Positions 34,607-44,294 are shown, numbered from the stretch's first letter. The stretch is DNA of 64,000 nucleotides from Methylocystis echinoides (GCF_027923385.1 NZ_BSEC01000001.1:2306501-2370500), one strand, 5' to 3'. Notes: a model not told the origin generated them from the letters alone. Made by a program: numbers and translations.

Positions 34607-35713
34607 ATGAGAATGGTCACCACACGCACGGGCGCGGCCTTTTTCCTCGTCGCCGCGCTTTTTCTAATCTTTTGCGCGGCCGGGAGCTATGCGCCGGCGC
34701 GCGACGGGCTGCGCCTGCTGGCGGCGAAAGACGACCCTGTCGCGCTCGCGGACGCGCAGCTCGACCGGATATTGACGCCGGCGCGCTTCGCCCAGGGGCT
34801 CGACGCCGCCCTCGACGCGGGAGACGCCGATCTCGCCAGAAGCTTCATGGATCTGGGGCGCGCGCGGGGGCTGCCGCCGGCCGCGGCGCAGGAAGCGCGT
34901 CTCGCGACGCTCGAGGCGCAGGCGAAGGAACTCGCGGTCGAGGATTTCGCGGAAGGTTTCCTGCACGGCGGGCGCGACAATCGCGCGGCCTTCGCCGGCG
35001 CGCTGACGGGCGATCTGACCGGCTATGGCGATCTGCGCGACTTGTGGAAGGAGGCGGAGAAGATCAGGAGAGGCGAGTCGCCGGATGAACTGGTCGTCGG
35101 CCTCGCGACGGCGGGTCTGGCGCTGAGCGTCGTGACGCTCTCGAGCCTCGGGGCGGCGCTGCCCGCGCGCTCCGGTCTGAGCTTGCTGAAAGGCGCGCAG
35201 AAAGCCGGGCGCCTGTCGCAGCCCCTGACGAAGTCGCTCGTCGCCGCCAGCGCGAAGGCGCTGGATCGCGAGGCGCTTGCCGCGAGCCTGTCGGCGGCGG
35301 CGAAGCTCGACGTCGCGGCGGCCCGCACGGCGGCGGGGCGCGTCCTTCGGCCGGGCGCGCTAGCCTCTTTCCGCCTGCTCGGCGCGGACGCCGCGCTGCT
35401 CTATCGGCGCGCCGGGGCGCGAGGGCTGGCCGACGCGCTCGCGCTCGCCGAAGACAGCGCGCAACTGCGCAAGGCGGCGCAACTGGCCGCGGCGGCGGGC
35501 GGGCGCACACGCGCGATCCTCGCCACACTCGGACGCGGCGCGCTGGTCTTCGGCGGCCTCGCGGCGACGGCGGCGGTCGAGGCAATGTTCGTGGGTCTCG
35601 GAGCGATGGTCGGACTGGCGATGCTGGCGCAACGCTTCGGATTCTGGCTGGGGCGCCGACGCGCGCCATGGGCGGGCAGGCGCAGGGGGGCGACAGCGTC
35701 GGGGCTCAGATGA
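34607..35713 (+). CDS. Unrecognised membrane protein with AQRFGFWLGR tail
   Basis: 368 residues from ATG 34607. An N-terminal hydrophobic segment (GAAFFLVAALFLIFCAAG) acts as signal or anchor. The body is alanine-rich and helical (about 60-310), with two weakly hydrophobic stretches near 160-190. The end has a glycine-rich helix (GALVFGGLAATAAVEAMFVGLGAMVGLAML) followed by AQRFGFWLGRRR. The same C-terminal motif ends the sigma factor encoded at 38633 and a gene remnant at 38453. Probably an inner-membrane protein of unknown function. It is divergent from the hydrolase gene. Confidence 0.65.
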   Translation: MRMVTTRTGAAFFLVAALFLIFCAAGSYAPARDGLRLLAAKDDPVALADAQLDRILTPARFAQGLDAALDAGDADLARSFMDLGRARGLPPAAAQEARLATLEAQAKELAVEDFAEGFLHGGRDNRAAFAGALTGDLTGYGDLRDLWKEAEKIRRGESPDELVVGLATAGLALSVVTLSSLGAALPARSGLSLLKGAQKAGRLSQPLTKSLVAASAKALDREALAASLSAAAKLDVAAARTAAGRVLRPGALASFRLLGADAALLYRRAGARGLADALALAEDSAQLRKAAQLAAAAGGRTRAILATLGRGALVFGGLAATAAVEAMFVGLGAMVGLAMLAQRFGFWLGRRRAPWAGRRRGATASGLR

Positions 35714-35987
35714 GTGCCGCCAGCGCCGCGAGGTTTGAGTGCTCGATCTCGTAGAAACGACTCTCAATAGAGCGCGCACGACTGCGAGCTTTAGAGCGTG
35801 TCGTCGCCGTGGTCTGAGGCTCGAGCAACCGCGAGACGTATTTTTTCCTCGGCGTTGCCTGCCACCCAACTGGCCCCGGCGTGCTGCTCCGTCGCGCGAC
35901 CGCGTGGTGAAAGGGAGCCCTGACGCTCTTCAAGAGGGCGCAATGAGCGCGTCCGCCTATCGAATTCCCGGATTATGTTTACTCAAC

Positions 35988-37835
35988 CTATCCAATAGGC
36001 ACGGCGCCTACCGCTCTGTGCCAGTCTGCAACAGCATTCTCGACAGTTAACTTGGCCTTTGCGTCGAGGACCGTCGCGAAATTCCCAGGAACTTGTCCGC
36101 CGAAATCAGTATCGAGCACACTGGCCATACGTTCCTTGAAGCTCAGTTCCGTTTTGCTAATGAAGGCCTGCATCTGAGCATCATCTAGAAACTTGAGACT
36201 GCTGTTAACGTTACTCAGCTTCTGCATTGCCTCGGTTATCCGCTCCTTGACCTGCGGCGTAAAATCGTGAACGAGCTCCTCTGTCTTCGCCTGAAAATCC
36301 TGTAACCGCCCATTTTTGACCGCCTGTTCCAGAGCTTCTCGGGATGGAAGCGGCGGCGCGGGCGAATCTGACGGCGGAGGCACCGGCCGCGGGGGCACAT
36401 CTGACGGCGGGGGCACATCTGACGGCGGCGGGGGGACCAGGGAAGATATGTCCGCCTTGTGCTCTTTGCTGTTTTTCCGATGGGCGGCAATCAGCGGGCC
36501 GAGAGGTTTTTCGGAATATTCCTCTTTCTCTAATCCCGAGGCGCCAGGCGGTTTCGGGTTACCTGAGACAGCAGGGAGCGTCGAAAATGTCATGGTTTCC
36601 GCGAAAAGACCGTCAGCCTCGGCTCGCGAGAGCGCAACTGGCTCAGGCGAAATCAGGCTGCCTTCCTGCTTCGTCTTCTCAGCGCTTGAGAGGCGCCGCT
36701 CGACATTATCATCGACGATGTTCCCGGGGTGGCTCTGTTCTTTCGCCGGTATCGGGGACACCTTTCTGCCGAATGAGGAATTATTCAGCTCATCAAGCAA
36801 AGCATTCAAATTAGCCTTAACAGTCTCTTCGCTGACGTTGCTCTCGACTCCGATGATCTCCTCCACGTCGTCCGGCAGAGGTTCCTGGCCCCAATTGGCG
36901 AGAAGCGTGTCAATCATCTGGTTACCGTTCGATGCGCTTTGCAAAAAGTTAGCTGTCATGGCATCGGTATCGATGTAGTTAGCCAATTCAATTGTTGCAG
37001 CTTCCTGTGAAAGCGACAAATTCGCAGAGACCAGCGACTGGTCGGTCTCTACGCGCAACTTTGCAACGGATTTCATCACCGTGTCGTCGTCTTTCTTGAT
37101 CCGAACCGGCTGCTGTAAGAGCGGATCACGCTCTTGCGTCGTTCCAAGGTCTTTGAACTTTTGAACCTTATCGGCAATAACGTTATCCGCCATCCTCAAA
37201 ATTTGTTTCTCTACGTCTGCAAGACTTTCGTCCGATGACATGGGCAGGTGTTCATTCAAGAATAGCAACTCAACCGCTTTAAAGCCGACCTTATTCTGGA
37301 AAGCGACACAATAATCGTTCATGAGATTGTTCTGCTCCTTCGACAAATGTTCAAGTTGAGGAAACTCCGTCCTCAGCCTATCCATAAGGTGGTGAGTTGC
37401 CCTATTTGCGATTTGACAGGCATGACCGAAGTGAGTGAGCTGTTGCGCAGGGGAACCGTTGACATTTGGTGTCATAGTTTGCGGGACCGAGACGCCGGTG
37501 CCCGCGGCCGCAGCGTTCAAAGTGGAACCGCCTGAATTCGGCCCCGGCGCCAAGGCCTGCGGAGGACTTCCGTTGACAGCCGCGCTCGAATTCGCCCCCG
37601 CGCCCGCCGCCAGGAGATTCTGCGCAGCCGGAGGCGTATTTCGCTTTATGACAATCTCTAATTTGCCTTTTGAATTCATCACCGCGACGGCGGAAATCGC
37701 GCCCTGCGGAAGCGCCTCGTGTCTGATTGCAACCGGCTTGCCCTTTTTGTCGTAAAGAAACTCGCCCTTGATGTCGTTCAGGATTGTTTTGGAATCTTCG
37801 GTGAGTTTGGGCTTTATGTTGCCACCTATGCGCAT
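35988..37835 (-). CDS. Effector-like proline-rich protein downstream of a CesT-type chaperone
   Basis: 615 residues, no family recognised. Residues 66-135 are disordered (Ala/Gly/Asn/Pro/Ser), 136-350 are helical, 350-460 are charged and flexible, and 467-497 is a polyproline tract with repeated PPPSDVP units. Then comes SREALEQAVKNGRLQDF (498-514), resembling a WH2 actin-binding motif (R-x-A-L-x-x-x-V-x-x-G), and a helical C-terminus. No signal peptide or membrane helix. The chaperone gene ends 24 bases upstream on the same strand, the usual arrangement for a class I chaperone and its substrate. GGGAG precedes the ATG. A translocated actin-targeting effector is an inference. Confidence 0.65.
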   Translation of the reverse strand: MRIGGNIKPKLTEDSKTILNDIKGEFLYDKKGKPVAIRHEALPQGAISAVAVMNSKGKLEIVIKRNTPPAAQNLLAAGAGANSSAAVNGSPPQALAPGPNSGGSTLNAAAAGTGVSVPQTMTPNVNGSPAQQLTHFGHACQIANRATHHLMDRLRTEFPQLEHLSKEQNNLMNDYCVAFQNKVGFKAVELLFLNEHLPMSSDESLADVEKQILRMADNVIADKVQKFKDLGTTQERDPLLQQPVRIKKDDDTVMKSVAKLRVETDQSLVSANLSLSQEAATIELANYIDTDAMTANFLQSASNGNQMIDTLLANWGQEPLPDDVEEIIGVESNVSEETVKANLNALLDELNNSSFGRKVSPIPAKEQSHPGNIVDDNVERRLSSAEKTKQEGSLISPEPVALSRAEADGLFAETMTFSTLPAVSGNPKPPGASGLEKEEYSEKPLGPLIAAHRKNSKEHKADISSLVPPPPSDVPPPSDVPPRPVPPPSDSPAPPLPSREALEQAVKNGRLQDFQAKTEELVHDFTPQVKERITEAMQKLSNVNSSLKFLDDAQMQAFISKTELSFKERMASVLDTDFGGQVPGNFATVLDAKAKLTVENAVADWHRAVGAVPIG

Positions 37836-37859
37836 CTTTTCACTCCCGAATTTCGCGCA

Positions 37860-38342
37860 TCAGACGCGCAGCAATACCGTCGACGGATCATAAGAGACCA
37901 TCGACTCGACGAATTTCCTGATCTGCTCGGAGCCTTCCTGCAAAGCGGTCAGCAATCCGCGCGCGGCCTGGCATTTGGCCTGCAGGGTGGCGAGCGCCGC
38001 GTCGAGCGCCTCGGCGTCGAGACCGTCGAGCGGCAGGCTGCAATGAAGCTGCACCTCGCCGCTCTCACTCTCCACGCCGAACGCATGGCCGCCGCTGCAG
38101 GTGAGCGCGCCATTGATCTGCAACAGATCGGGGGCGATGCGGCGCAGCGTCTCCGCCGGCAGAACCTCGACCAGCGCCGTCATCGACACGCGGCCGAAAA
38201 TTTCGTCGTGGCGCAGGATGATCGTCACATCCTCGAAGCCGAGGACGCTGGCATTGGTCTCGACGCTGACGTCGCCGCCGCCGAGGGTTCGGCAATAATC
38301 CTCGATCAGGCGCGAATAGGCTTTCGGATCGGGCGCTTTCAT
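37860..38342 (-). CDS. CesT-family type III secretion chaperone
   Basis: 160 residues from ATG 38342 (MKAPDPKAYSRLIEDYCRTLGG) with AGGGA upstream; in-frame starts to 38399 are possible. Small and acidic, with the class I chaperone alpha-beta-beta-beta-alpha-beta-beta-alpha pattern: VSMTALVEVLPAE, LLQINGALTCSGGHAFGVESESGEVQLHCSLPLDGLDAEAL, and a last helix ending FVESMVSYDPS. Class I chaperones dimerise and hold the N-terminal segment of a type III effector in the cytoplasm before secretion. Its probable cargo is the 615-residue product encoded 24 bases downstream. No secretion apparatus genes lie in the window. Confidence 0.72.
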   Translation of the reverse strand: MKAPDPKAYSRLIEDYCRTLGGGDVSVETNASVLGFEDVTIILRHDEIFGRVSMTALVEVLPAETLRRIAPDLLQINGALTCSGGHAFGVESESGEVQLHCSLPLDGLDAEALDAALATLQAKCQAARGLLTALQEGSEQIRKFVESMVSYDPSTVLLRV

Positions 38343-38452
38343 CGGGGATCCCTGAGCCGTCTGTCGACGCATTGAAGCGCAATTAAAGGCAAAGCTCAAG
38401 TAAAGCTTGCCGCGTCCGCCGATCCTTCAATCCCTGCGCGAGTTTTTCGATC

Positions 38453-38563
38453 GGAACACGACATGCGGTCACCTCGGCGCCGCTTCCTCCGGGCCCGGTT
38501 CTGTTCGGCGGGCTGGCGATGCGGGCGCAGCGGCTGGGGTTCTGGCTCGGGCGGCGTCTGTGA
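38453..38563 (+). pseudogene. Gene-tail remnant encoding AQRLGFWLGRRL
   Basis: The frame ending at TGA 38561-38563 reads VLFGGLAMRAQRLGFWLGRRL, clearly like the C-termini of the 34607 membrane protein and the 38633 sigma factor. There is no start codon before the internal Met, and upstream in-frame sequence is not protein-like. I read it as the 3' end of a lost paralogue lying between the chaperone and sigma-factor genes. Confidence 0.4.
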
Positions 38564-38632
38564 AATAAAATTGTCGGCGACCCAAAGGAAATATCAAGCG
38601 CCCGCGTCTCATATTTCCGGGATGGCAATCCT

Positions 38633-39259
38633 GTGGGGGGCGTCTTGCCGGGCGAGGACGGGGACAGCGATCTGGCGCAGCGCGCGGCGGCGGGCGACCG
38701 CGCCGCGTTTGCGACGCTCGCCGCGCGCCATTACGACCGCGTGCATGCGCTCGCCTGGCGCTGGTGTGGCGCGCGCGCCGAGGCCGAGGACGTCGCGCAG
38801 GAGACGATGGAGAAGATGGCGCGCGGCATAAGGGGCTTTCGCGGCGATTGCGCCTTTTCCACCTGGGCTTATCGCATCGCCTATACGACCGCCGTCGACC
38901 ATCTGCGCGCCCGCGCCAGGATCGTGCCGCTCGCGCCCTCGCAGATGCAGCCGCTCGCCGAGGGCGGGGCCGACGATCCGCCGGAGGACGTTGCGATGAA
39001 TTCGGCGCTGTGGCGCGCGGTGCGCGCCCTGCCGGAACAGCAGCGCGACGCCGTGCTGCTGGTCTACGGGGAGGACATGTCGCATGCGGAAGCGGCGGCG
39101 ACGATGGGTTGCGCCGAGAAGACCGTCTCCTGGCATGTTCACGAGGCGAAGAAGAGATTGAAAATCCTGCTGGAGGCTTTGATCGCCTTCGCCGCCTCTT
39201 TACTCGGTCTCGCCCTGCTGGCGCAGCGTTTCGGCTTCTGGTTGGGGAGGCTGGCCTGA
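38633..39259 (+). CDS. ECF-type sigma factor with C-terminal membrane helix
   Basis: 208 residues from GTG 38633 (TTG 38645 is an alternative). Sigma region 2 is LAARHYDRVHALAWRWCGARAEAEDVAQETMEKM ... FSTWAYRIAYTTAVDHLR; region 4 is LPEQQRDAVLLVYGEDMSHAEAAATMGCAEKTVSWHVHEAKKRL. Uniquely, about 30 residues follow: a hydrophobic helix (EALIAFAASLLGLALL) and the tail AQRFGFWLGRLA. No anti-sigma gene is adjacent, so the helix may tether the factor to the membrane. The tail is shared with the 34607 protein. Its last 60 bases overlap the convergent gene. Confidence 0.82.
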   Translation: MGGVLPGEDGDSDLAQRAAAGDRAAFATLAARHYDRVHALAWRWCGARAEAEDVAQETMEKMARGIRGFRGDCAFSTWAYRIAYTTAVDHLRARARIVPLAPSQMQPLAEGGADDPPEDVAMNSALWRAVRALPEQQRDAVLLVYGEDMSHAEAAATMGCAEKTVSWHVHEAKKRLKILLEALIAFAASLLGLALLAQRFGFWLGRLA

Positions 39260-40387
39260 TCGGTATCGCTCTACGACCCAGTCCAACACATTCAGGAGTT
39301 TCTCCGTTTCTGACCGGTTGGACGCGAGAACCGCGAGGGAAACTGACGGGCGCTTAGTCAATTGGCCCTCTAAGATATGGACGCCGTCTATTTCATTGAG
39401 CCTGCGCATCAACTCTCGTCTGTTTTCCATTTCGTTGAAGAAAGGCTTCTGCTTCATCCACTGGAACTGAATTTCGAGGCCGCCGCTGGTCCAAAGGAGC
39501 GCAGGCCAGAAGTCGATGCCGTTGCTCGTAAAGACTGCAGCCATCGATCCCGACCTTTGTCCTCTGCCAAACCAGAGACGGTCTCCCTTGTCCTTCATCC
39601 AGTCTGCAATGCGTTTTGCGACCTTCCGTTCGGCTTCTGAATAGCGATTGCGTATCTCCTCGAGGATCGACGCCTCGTCCCACTGTCTTTCCGGCCTGCC
39701 CGTAGGCCTTCGCTTCTGCGCGGCTTCCTGAGTCTGGCCGATGACGAGCGGAACCAGTGTTTTAAGGCCTTGCCCTTCAAACTGTCGTATTTCCACCCCT
39801 AGAACTTCAGCAGGGTTCATTTGCTTATTCAGAAATTCAATGATGCGACGCAGTTCTGTAGGAATAGAGTCGGCGACGAACAGCAGACGAATGCGGCCGG
39901 CCTCCAGATTCGTCTTCACGCGCAGCCAGAACTCGTCTTCATTTGTTTCCGGATCGAGCAACTCGCTCAGCGACTGGCCAGAGGTCCTGCCCTGTGACGC
40001 GCACGTGGCGTCGAAGTCGGCCTGGAGCTCTTGAACTGGCCAGTAGACGACGCAGTTGGCCGCATAGTCGAGCATCTGGCCGACCACTTCGCGGCGGATT
40101 CGAGTATCTGATTGCCGCTTTACCTCCACGAGCGTGGGTACGCCGTCCTGATCGAGGAAGAGGTGATCGATTGACCAGCGGCCACTCCCATTCTCTTCCG
40201 ACGGGACAGCTTTCTCTCGCCGGACCAATACCCACTTTCTTGGGTTGGATGGATCAATCTGGTCACCCGATAGAAGTTCCGGGAATCTGGCGAGAAGGTG
40301 CTGAAAGTCCGCCTCGGAAGCGAATTTCGCTGTTCCCATCGACACAAGAGTGTCTTTATCCTTCAGTACAAAAACACCGCTGTTCAT
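39200..40387 (-). CDS. Nuclease-like (PD-(D/E)XK fold) protein, function unknown
   Basis: 395 residues. An N-terminal domain has SIDHLFLDQDGVPTLVEVKRQ with Asp74, Glu88 and Lys90 placed as in PD-(D/E)XK nucleases, then RREVVGQMLDYAAN. The C-terminal half (AERKVAKRIADWMKDKG ... LEIQFQWMKQKPFF) resembles uncharacterised domains found with such nucleases in defence or repair loci. G+C content is visibly lower than neighbours, suggesting acquisition. The last 20 codons read through the end of the convergent sigma-factor gene (PPQPEAETLRQQGETE), so the original stop may have been lost. There is no clear operon partner. Confidence 0.65.
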   Translation of the reverse strand: MNSGVFVLKDKDTLVSMGTAKFASEADFQHLLARFPELLSGDQIDPSNPRKWVLVRREKAVPSEENGSGRWSIDHLFLDQDGVPTLVEVKRQSDTRIRREVVGQMLDYAANCVVYWPVQELQADFDATCASQGRTSGQSLSELLDPETNEDEFWLRVKTNLEAGRIRLLFVADSIPTELRRIIEFLNKQMNPAEVLGVEIRQFEGQGLKTLVPLVIGQTQEAAQKRRPTGRPERQWDEASILEEIRNRYSEAERKVAKRIADWMKDKGDRLWFGRGQRSGSMAAVFTSNGIDFWPALLWTSGGLEIQFQWMKQKPFFNEMENRRELMRRLNEIDGVHILEGQLTKRPSVSLAVLASNRSETEKLLNVLDWVVERYRSGQPPQPEAETLRQQGETE

Positions 40388-40528
40388 TGTAAAGAAACCA
40401 GTTTTTGCCGAGGGCCTCTGTTAAAATATCCAGTTGCGAGGCAAGCTCAAGCGTATGTTTTCCGAAATGGAAGACAATCCCTTTTCCACCCCCTCCCGCT
40501 CAAAGCCGCAAAAGTCTAAATCTGCCTC

Positions 40529-41689
40529 ATGCCAAAATCCCGCATCTATCTCGACCACAACGCCACCGCGCCGCTGCGGCCCGAGGCGCGGACGGCCATG
40601 CTCGCGGTCCTGGAGGCGCCCGCCAACGCCTCGTCGGTCCATGCCGAGGGGCGGGCGGCGAAGGCGGCGCTGGAGCAGGCGCGGGCGACGATTGCGCGCG
40701 GCCTCGGGACGGCGTCCCGCAACGTCACCTTCACCAGCGGCGCCACAGAGGCCGCCAATCTGGTCCTGACGCCCGCGATCCACCGCGGCAAGGACAGCGC
40801 GCCGGTCGACGTCCTGCTGATCGGGGCGGGGGAGCATCCGGCGGTCCTGCAGGGGCATCGCTTCCCGGCCGAAGCGGTCGAACAGCTTGGGCTCACGCCC
40901 GACGGGACGCTCTCGCTTGCCGCGCTCGACGACGCGCTGGCGCGTCACGCCGACCGGCGCGTCATGCTCGCGCTTCAGGCGGTCAACAATGAGACGGGCG
41001 TCATTCAGCCGATCCGCGAGGCGGCGGCGCGCGTCCATTCGGCCGGCGGACTCGTCGTTTGCGACGCCACCCAGGCCATCGGCCGGATCGAGACGACATT
41101 CCAGACAACCGAATCAGATTTTTTGTTCTGTTCTTCACACAAGCTCGGCGGGCCAGTGGGCTCCGGGGCGCTTGCGGCCGCCCGGGACGATCTCCACATA
41201 TCGCAGACGCTTCTGCGCGGCGGCGGACAGGAGTTCGGCCGCCGCGCGGGAACCGAAAATGTCGCCGGAATCGCGGGCTTTGCGGCCGCTTTCGAGGCGG
41301 CCCGCGGGGCGCACGAGACGGAAGCCGAGCGACTCGCGCCGCTGCGCGACCGTATCGAAAGGCGGGTCGCCGAAATCGCGCCCGACGCCGTCATTTTCGG
41401 AGCCGGCGCGCCGCGCGCGGCCTGCGTCTCGGCCTTCGCCGTCCCGGGTCTGCCGGCTCATACCCTGTTGATGGCGCTGGATCTTGCGGGGGTGGCGGTT
41501 TCCAGCGGCTCGGCCTGCTCCTCCGGCAAGGTGCGTGAATCGCATGTGCTGGCGGCGATGGGCGCGAAAGAAAAAGAGGCGTTGCGCGTCAGTCTGGGTT
41601 GGTCTACGCGCGATGACGATGTAGAACAGTTTGGAATGGTTCTTGCGGAGGTCGTGGACCGTATCAGGTCGCGGCGGTCCGTCGCTTAA
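40529..41689 (+). CDS. Cysteine desulfurase (NifS/IscS-like), first gene of the SUF cluster
   Basis: 386 residues, a class V PLP aminotransferase-fold enzyme that takes sulfur from cysteine. Landmarks are IYLDHNATAPLRPEA, FTSGATEAANL, LQAVNNETGVIQPI, PLP lysine in FCSSHKLGGPVGSG, RRAGTENVAGIAGFA, and the active-site Cys loop SSGSACSSGKVRESHVL. A second desulfurase, sufS, lies at the end of the same cluster. Bases 41097-41146 around the PLP-lysine motif use AT-rich codons unlike the rest of the gene. sufB follows after 58 bases. Confidence 0.9.
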   Translation: MPKSRIYLDHNATAPLRPEARTAMLAVLEAPANASSVHAEGRAAKAALEQARATIARGLGTASRNVTFTSGATEAANLVLTPAIHRGKDSAPVDVLLIGAGEHPAVLQGHRFPAEAVEQLGLTPDGTLSLAALDDALARHADRRVMLALQAVNNETGVIQPIREAAARVHSAGGLVVCDATQAIGRIETTFQTTESDFLFCSSHKLGGPVGSGALAAARDDLHISQTLLRGGGQEFGRRAGTENVAGIAGFAAAFEAARGAHETEAERLAPLRDRIERRVAEIAPDAVIFGAGAPRAACVSAFAVPGLPAHTLLMALDLAGVAVSSGSACSSGKVRESHVLAAMGAKEKEALRVSLGWSTRDDDVEQFGMVLAEVVDRIRSRRSVA

Positions 41690-41747
41690 CGCGGAACCGG
41701 GATCGGCCGGCGGGCCTTGAACCCGTCGTGACGAGGAGAAGAGAGAC

Positions 41748-43213
<1,466 letters not shown>

Positions 43214-43217
<4 letters not shown>

Positions 43218-43498
43218 TGGGCGGCGTTCACCTTGTGGAGGCGCATGGCCACTCCCGGATGCACAAGGAAGAAATTGCCCGGAGCGGAATGTGCGGTTGT
43301 TTCCATTGTATGGGCGTTTTTTCTCCTGACCGCATCGAAGGCTGGTGCGACGAGGGCAGAACTGCGCTTTGTCCCTTGTGTGGGGCAGATTCCGTAATCG
43401 GCGACGGCTCGGGATTGCCCGTGACTGAAGCACAGTTCTTATCGAGCATGAGGCTCCATTGGTTTGAAAACGGCATGTGCCTGGAGATCAGCCCATGA
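43214..43498 (+). CDS. Small zinc-ribbon-like protein inserted after sufB
   Basis: 94 residues with cysteines arranged as CGCFHC (residues 27-32), a lone Cys45 and CPLC (53-56), which look like a zinc-binding ribbon, and a C-terminal [11 protein letters not shown]. Similar short proteins are annotated as cytoplasmic proteins of unknown function. ATG 43214 overlaps the sufB stop and its own stop overlaps the MNT gene start, so all three are translationally coupled. It is not a known SUF component. Confidence 0.7.
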
Positions 43499-43851
43499 AC
43501 GTCCGTCCCAATCATGGCGTCTTCGCTCACGAGAATGCGGCGCTCGACGCCGTCGTCGCGCGGCTGCGTGACGCTCTCGACCCCAGGGAAATTTGGCTTT
43601 TCGGTAGTCGTGCGCGCGGCGAGTCACGTGCCGACAGCGATTTCGACCTTCTCGTTGTCGCAAAGCGAGGAGGCGTCTTCGGATCGGACGATTACGAAAT
43701 GGTCGATGCGCCGCTGAACGGCAGCGGGGTCGGTTGTGACATCGTGCCTTGCTCGGCCGAGGATTTCGAGGATGGCGCCGCTCTCCCGACGTCCTTCGTG
43801 TCGCGCATCCTGCGAGAGGGGAGGAAGCTCTATGATGCAGGCTCCCCATGA
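43495..43851 (+). CDS. MNT-type nucleotidyltransferase (antitoxin-like)
   Basis: 118 residues from ATG 43495, which overlaps the preceding stop. The minimal nucleotidyltransferase signature IWLFGSRARGESRADSDFDLLVV is at about residues 36-58, with a third acidic residue likely in GVGCDIVPC. In MNT-HEPN pairs this protein AMPylates or otherwise neutralises the HEPN toxin, encoded here by the next gene with a 4-base overlap. An 18-base longer start at 43477 is possible but less well placed. Confidence 0.85.
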   Translation: MNVRPNHGVFAHENAALDAVVARLRDALDPREIWLFGSRARGESRADSDFDLLVVAKRGGVFGSDDYEMVDAPLNGSGVGCDIVPCSAEDFEDGAALPTSFVSRILREGRKLYDAGSP

Positions 43852-44249
43852 GCGCGGAAGCGCAAAGGCAAAGGCGCGTCGCCTCCTTTCTCGCGCTCGC
43901 GGAGGAAGAGTTCTCCGCCGCCGGCGTGTTGCTGGACAAACTGCCGCGGCAAGCTGCCTATTTCCAGCAGCAATGCGTCGAGAAGCTTCTACGCGCTGTG
44001 CTGGAGGCGGAAGCTGTTCCGGTCGGTCCCACGCACAATATCCGTCAGCTTGCAGACATGCTGCCGGTAGATCACGTGCTGAAAGGTCGATTCATTCAGT
44101 TCGAAACACTGAGTTCCGCTGCAACACGCTTTCGGTATCCAACAGCCTCGGGCGCGGTCGCCAGCCCGCCGAGCGGCGAAGCGTCCGAACGACAAGTGGA
44201 AATTGAACGGCTGAAAAGCGACGTTGGCGCTTTCCTCGTGAAGTGCTGA
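43848..44249 (+). CDS. HEPN-domain protein (toxin-like partner of MNT)
   Basis: 133 residues, helical. The HEPN core is recognisable: ASFLALAEEEFSAAGVLLDKLPRQAAYFQQQCVEKLLRAVLEAEAVPVGPTHNIRQLADML and a late RFRYPT. The classical RNase motif R-x4-6-H is not evident, so it may belong to the substrate-binding or inactive branch. It follows the MNT gene with an ATGA overlap, the usual module order. Its position inside the suf operon, 45 bases before sufC, means loss or transcription control would affect Fe-S assembly. Confidence 0.8.
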   Translation: MSAEAQRQRRVASFLALAEEEFSAAGVLLDKLPRQAAYFQQQCVEKLLRAVLEAEAVPVGPTHNIRQLADMLPVDHVLKGRFIQFETLSSAATRFRYPTASGAVASPPSGEASERQVEIERLKSDVGAFLVKC

Positions 44250-44294
44250 AAGCAAACAGGGCCCGACGCAGTCGGGGATAAAAGGGGCAGACAA

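Noticed and set aside
38343..38470. Copy of the CTGT-N10-ACAG element upstream of the chaperone gene
   Set aside because: Only a partial GTCGACAG match 22-29 bases from the start, with no left half-site.
38580..38632. ECF-type autoregulatory promoter (GGAAAT ... CGTCTC) before the sigma factor
   Set aside because: The spacing between the two elements is about 12 bases, too short for the usual 16-17.
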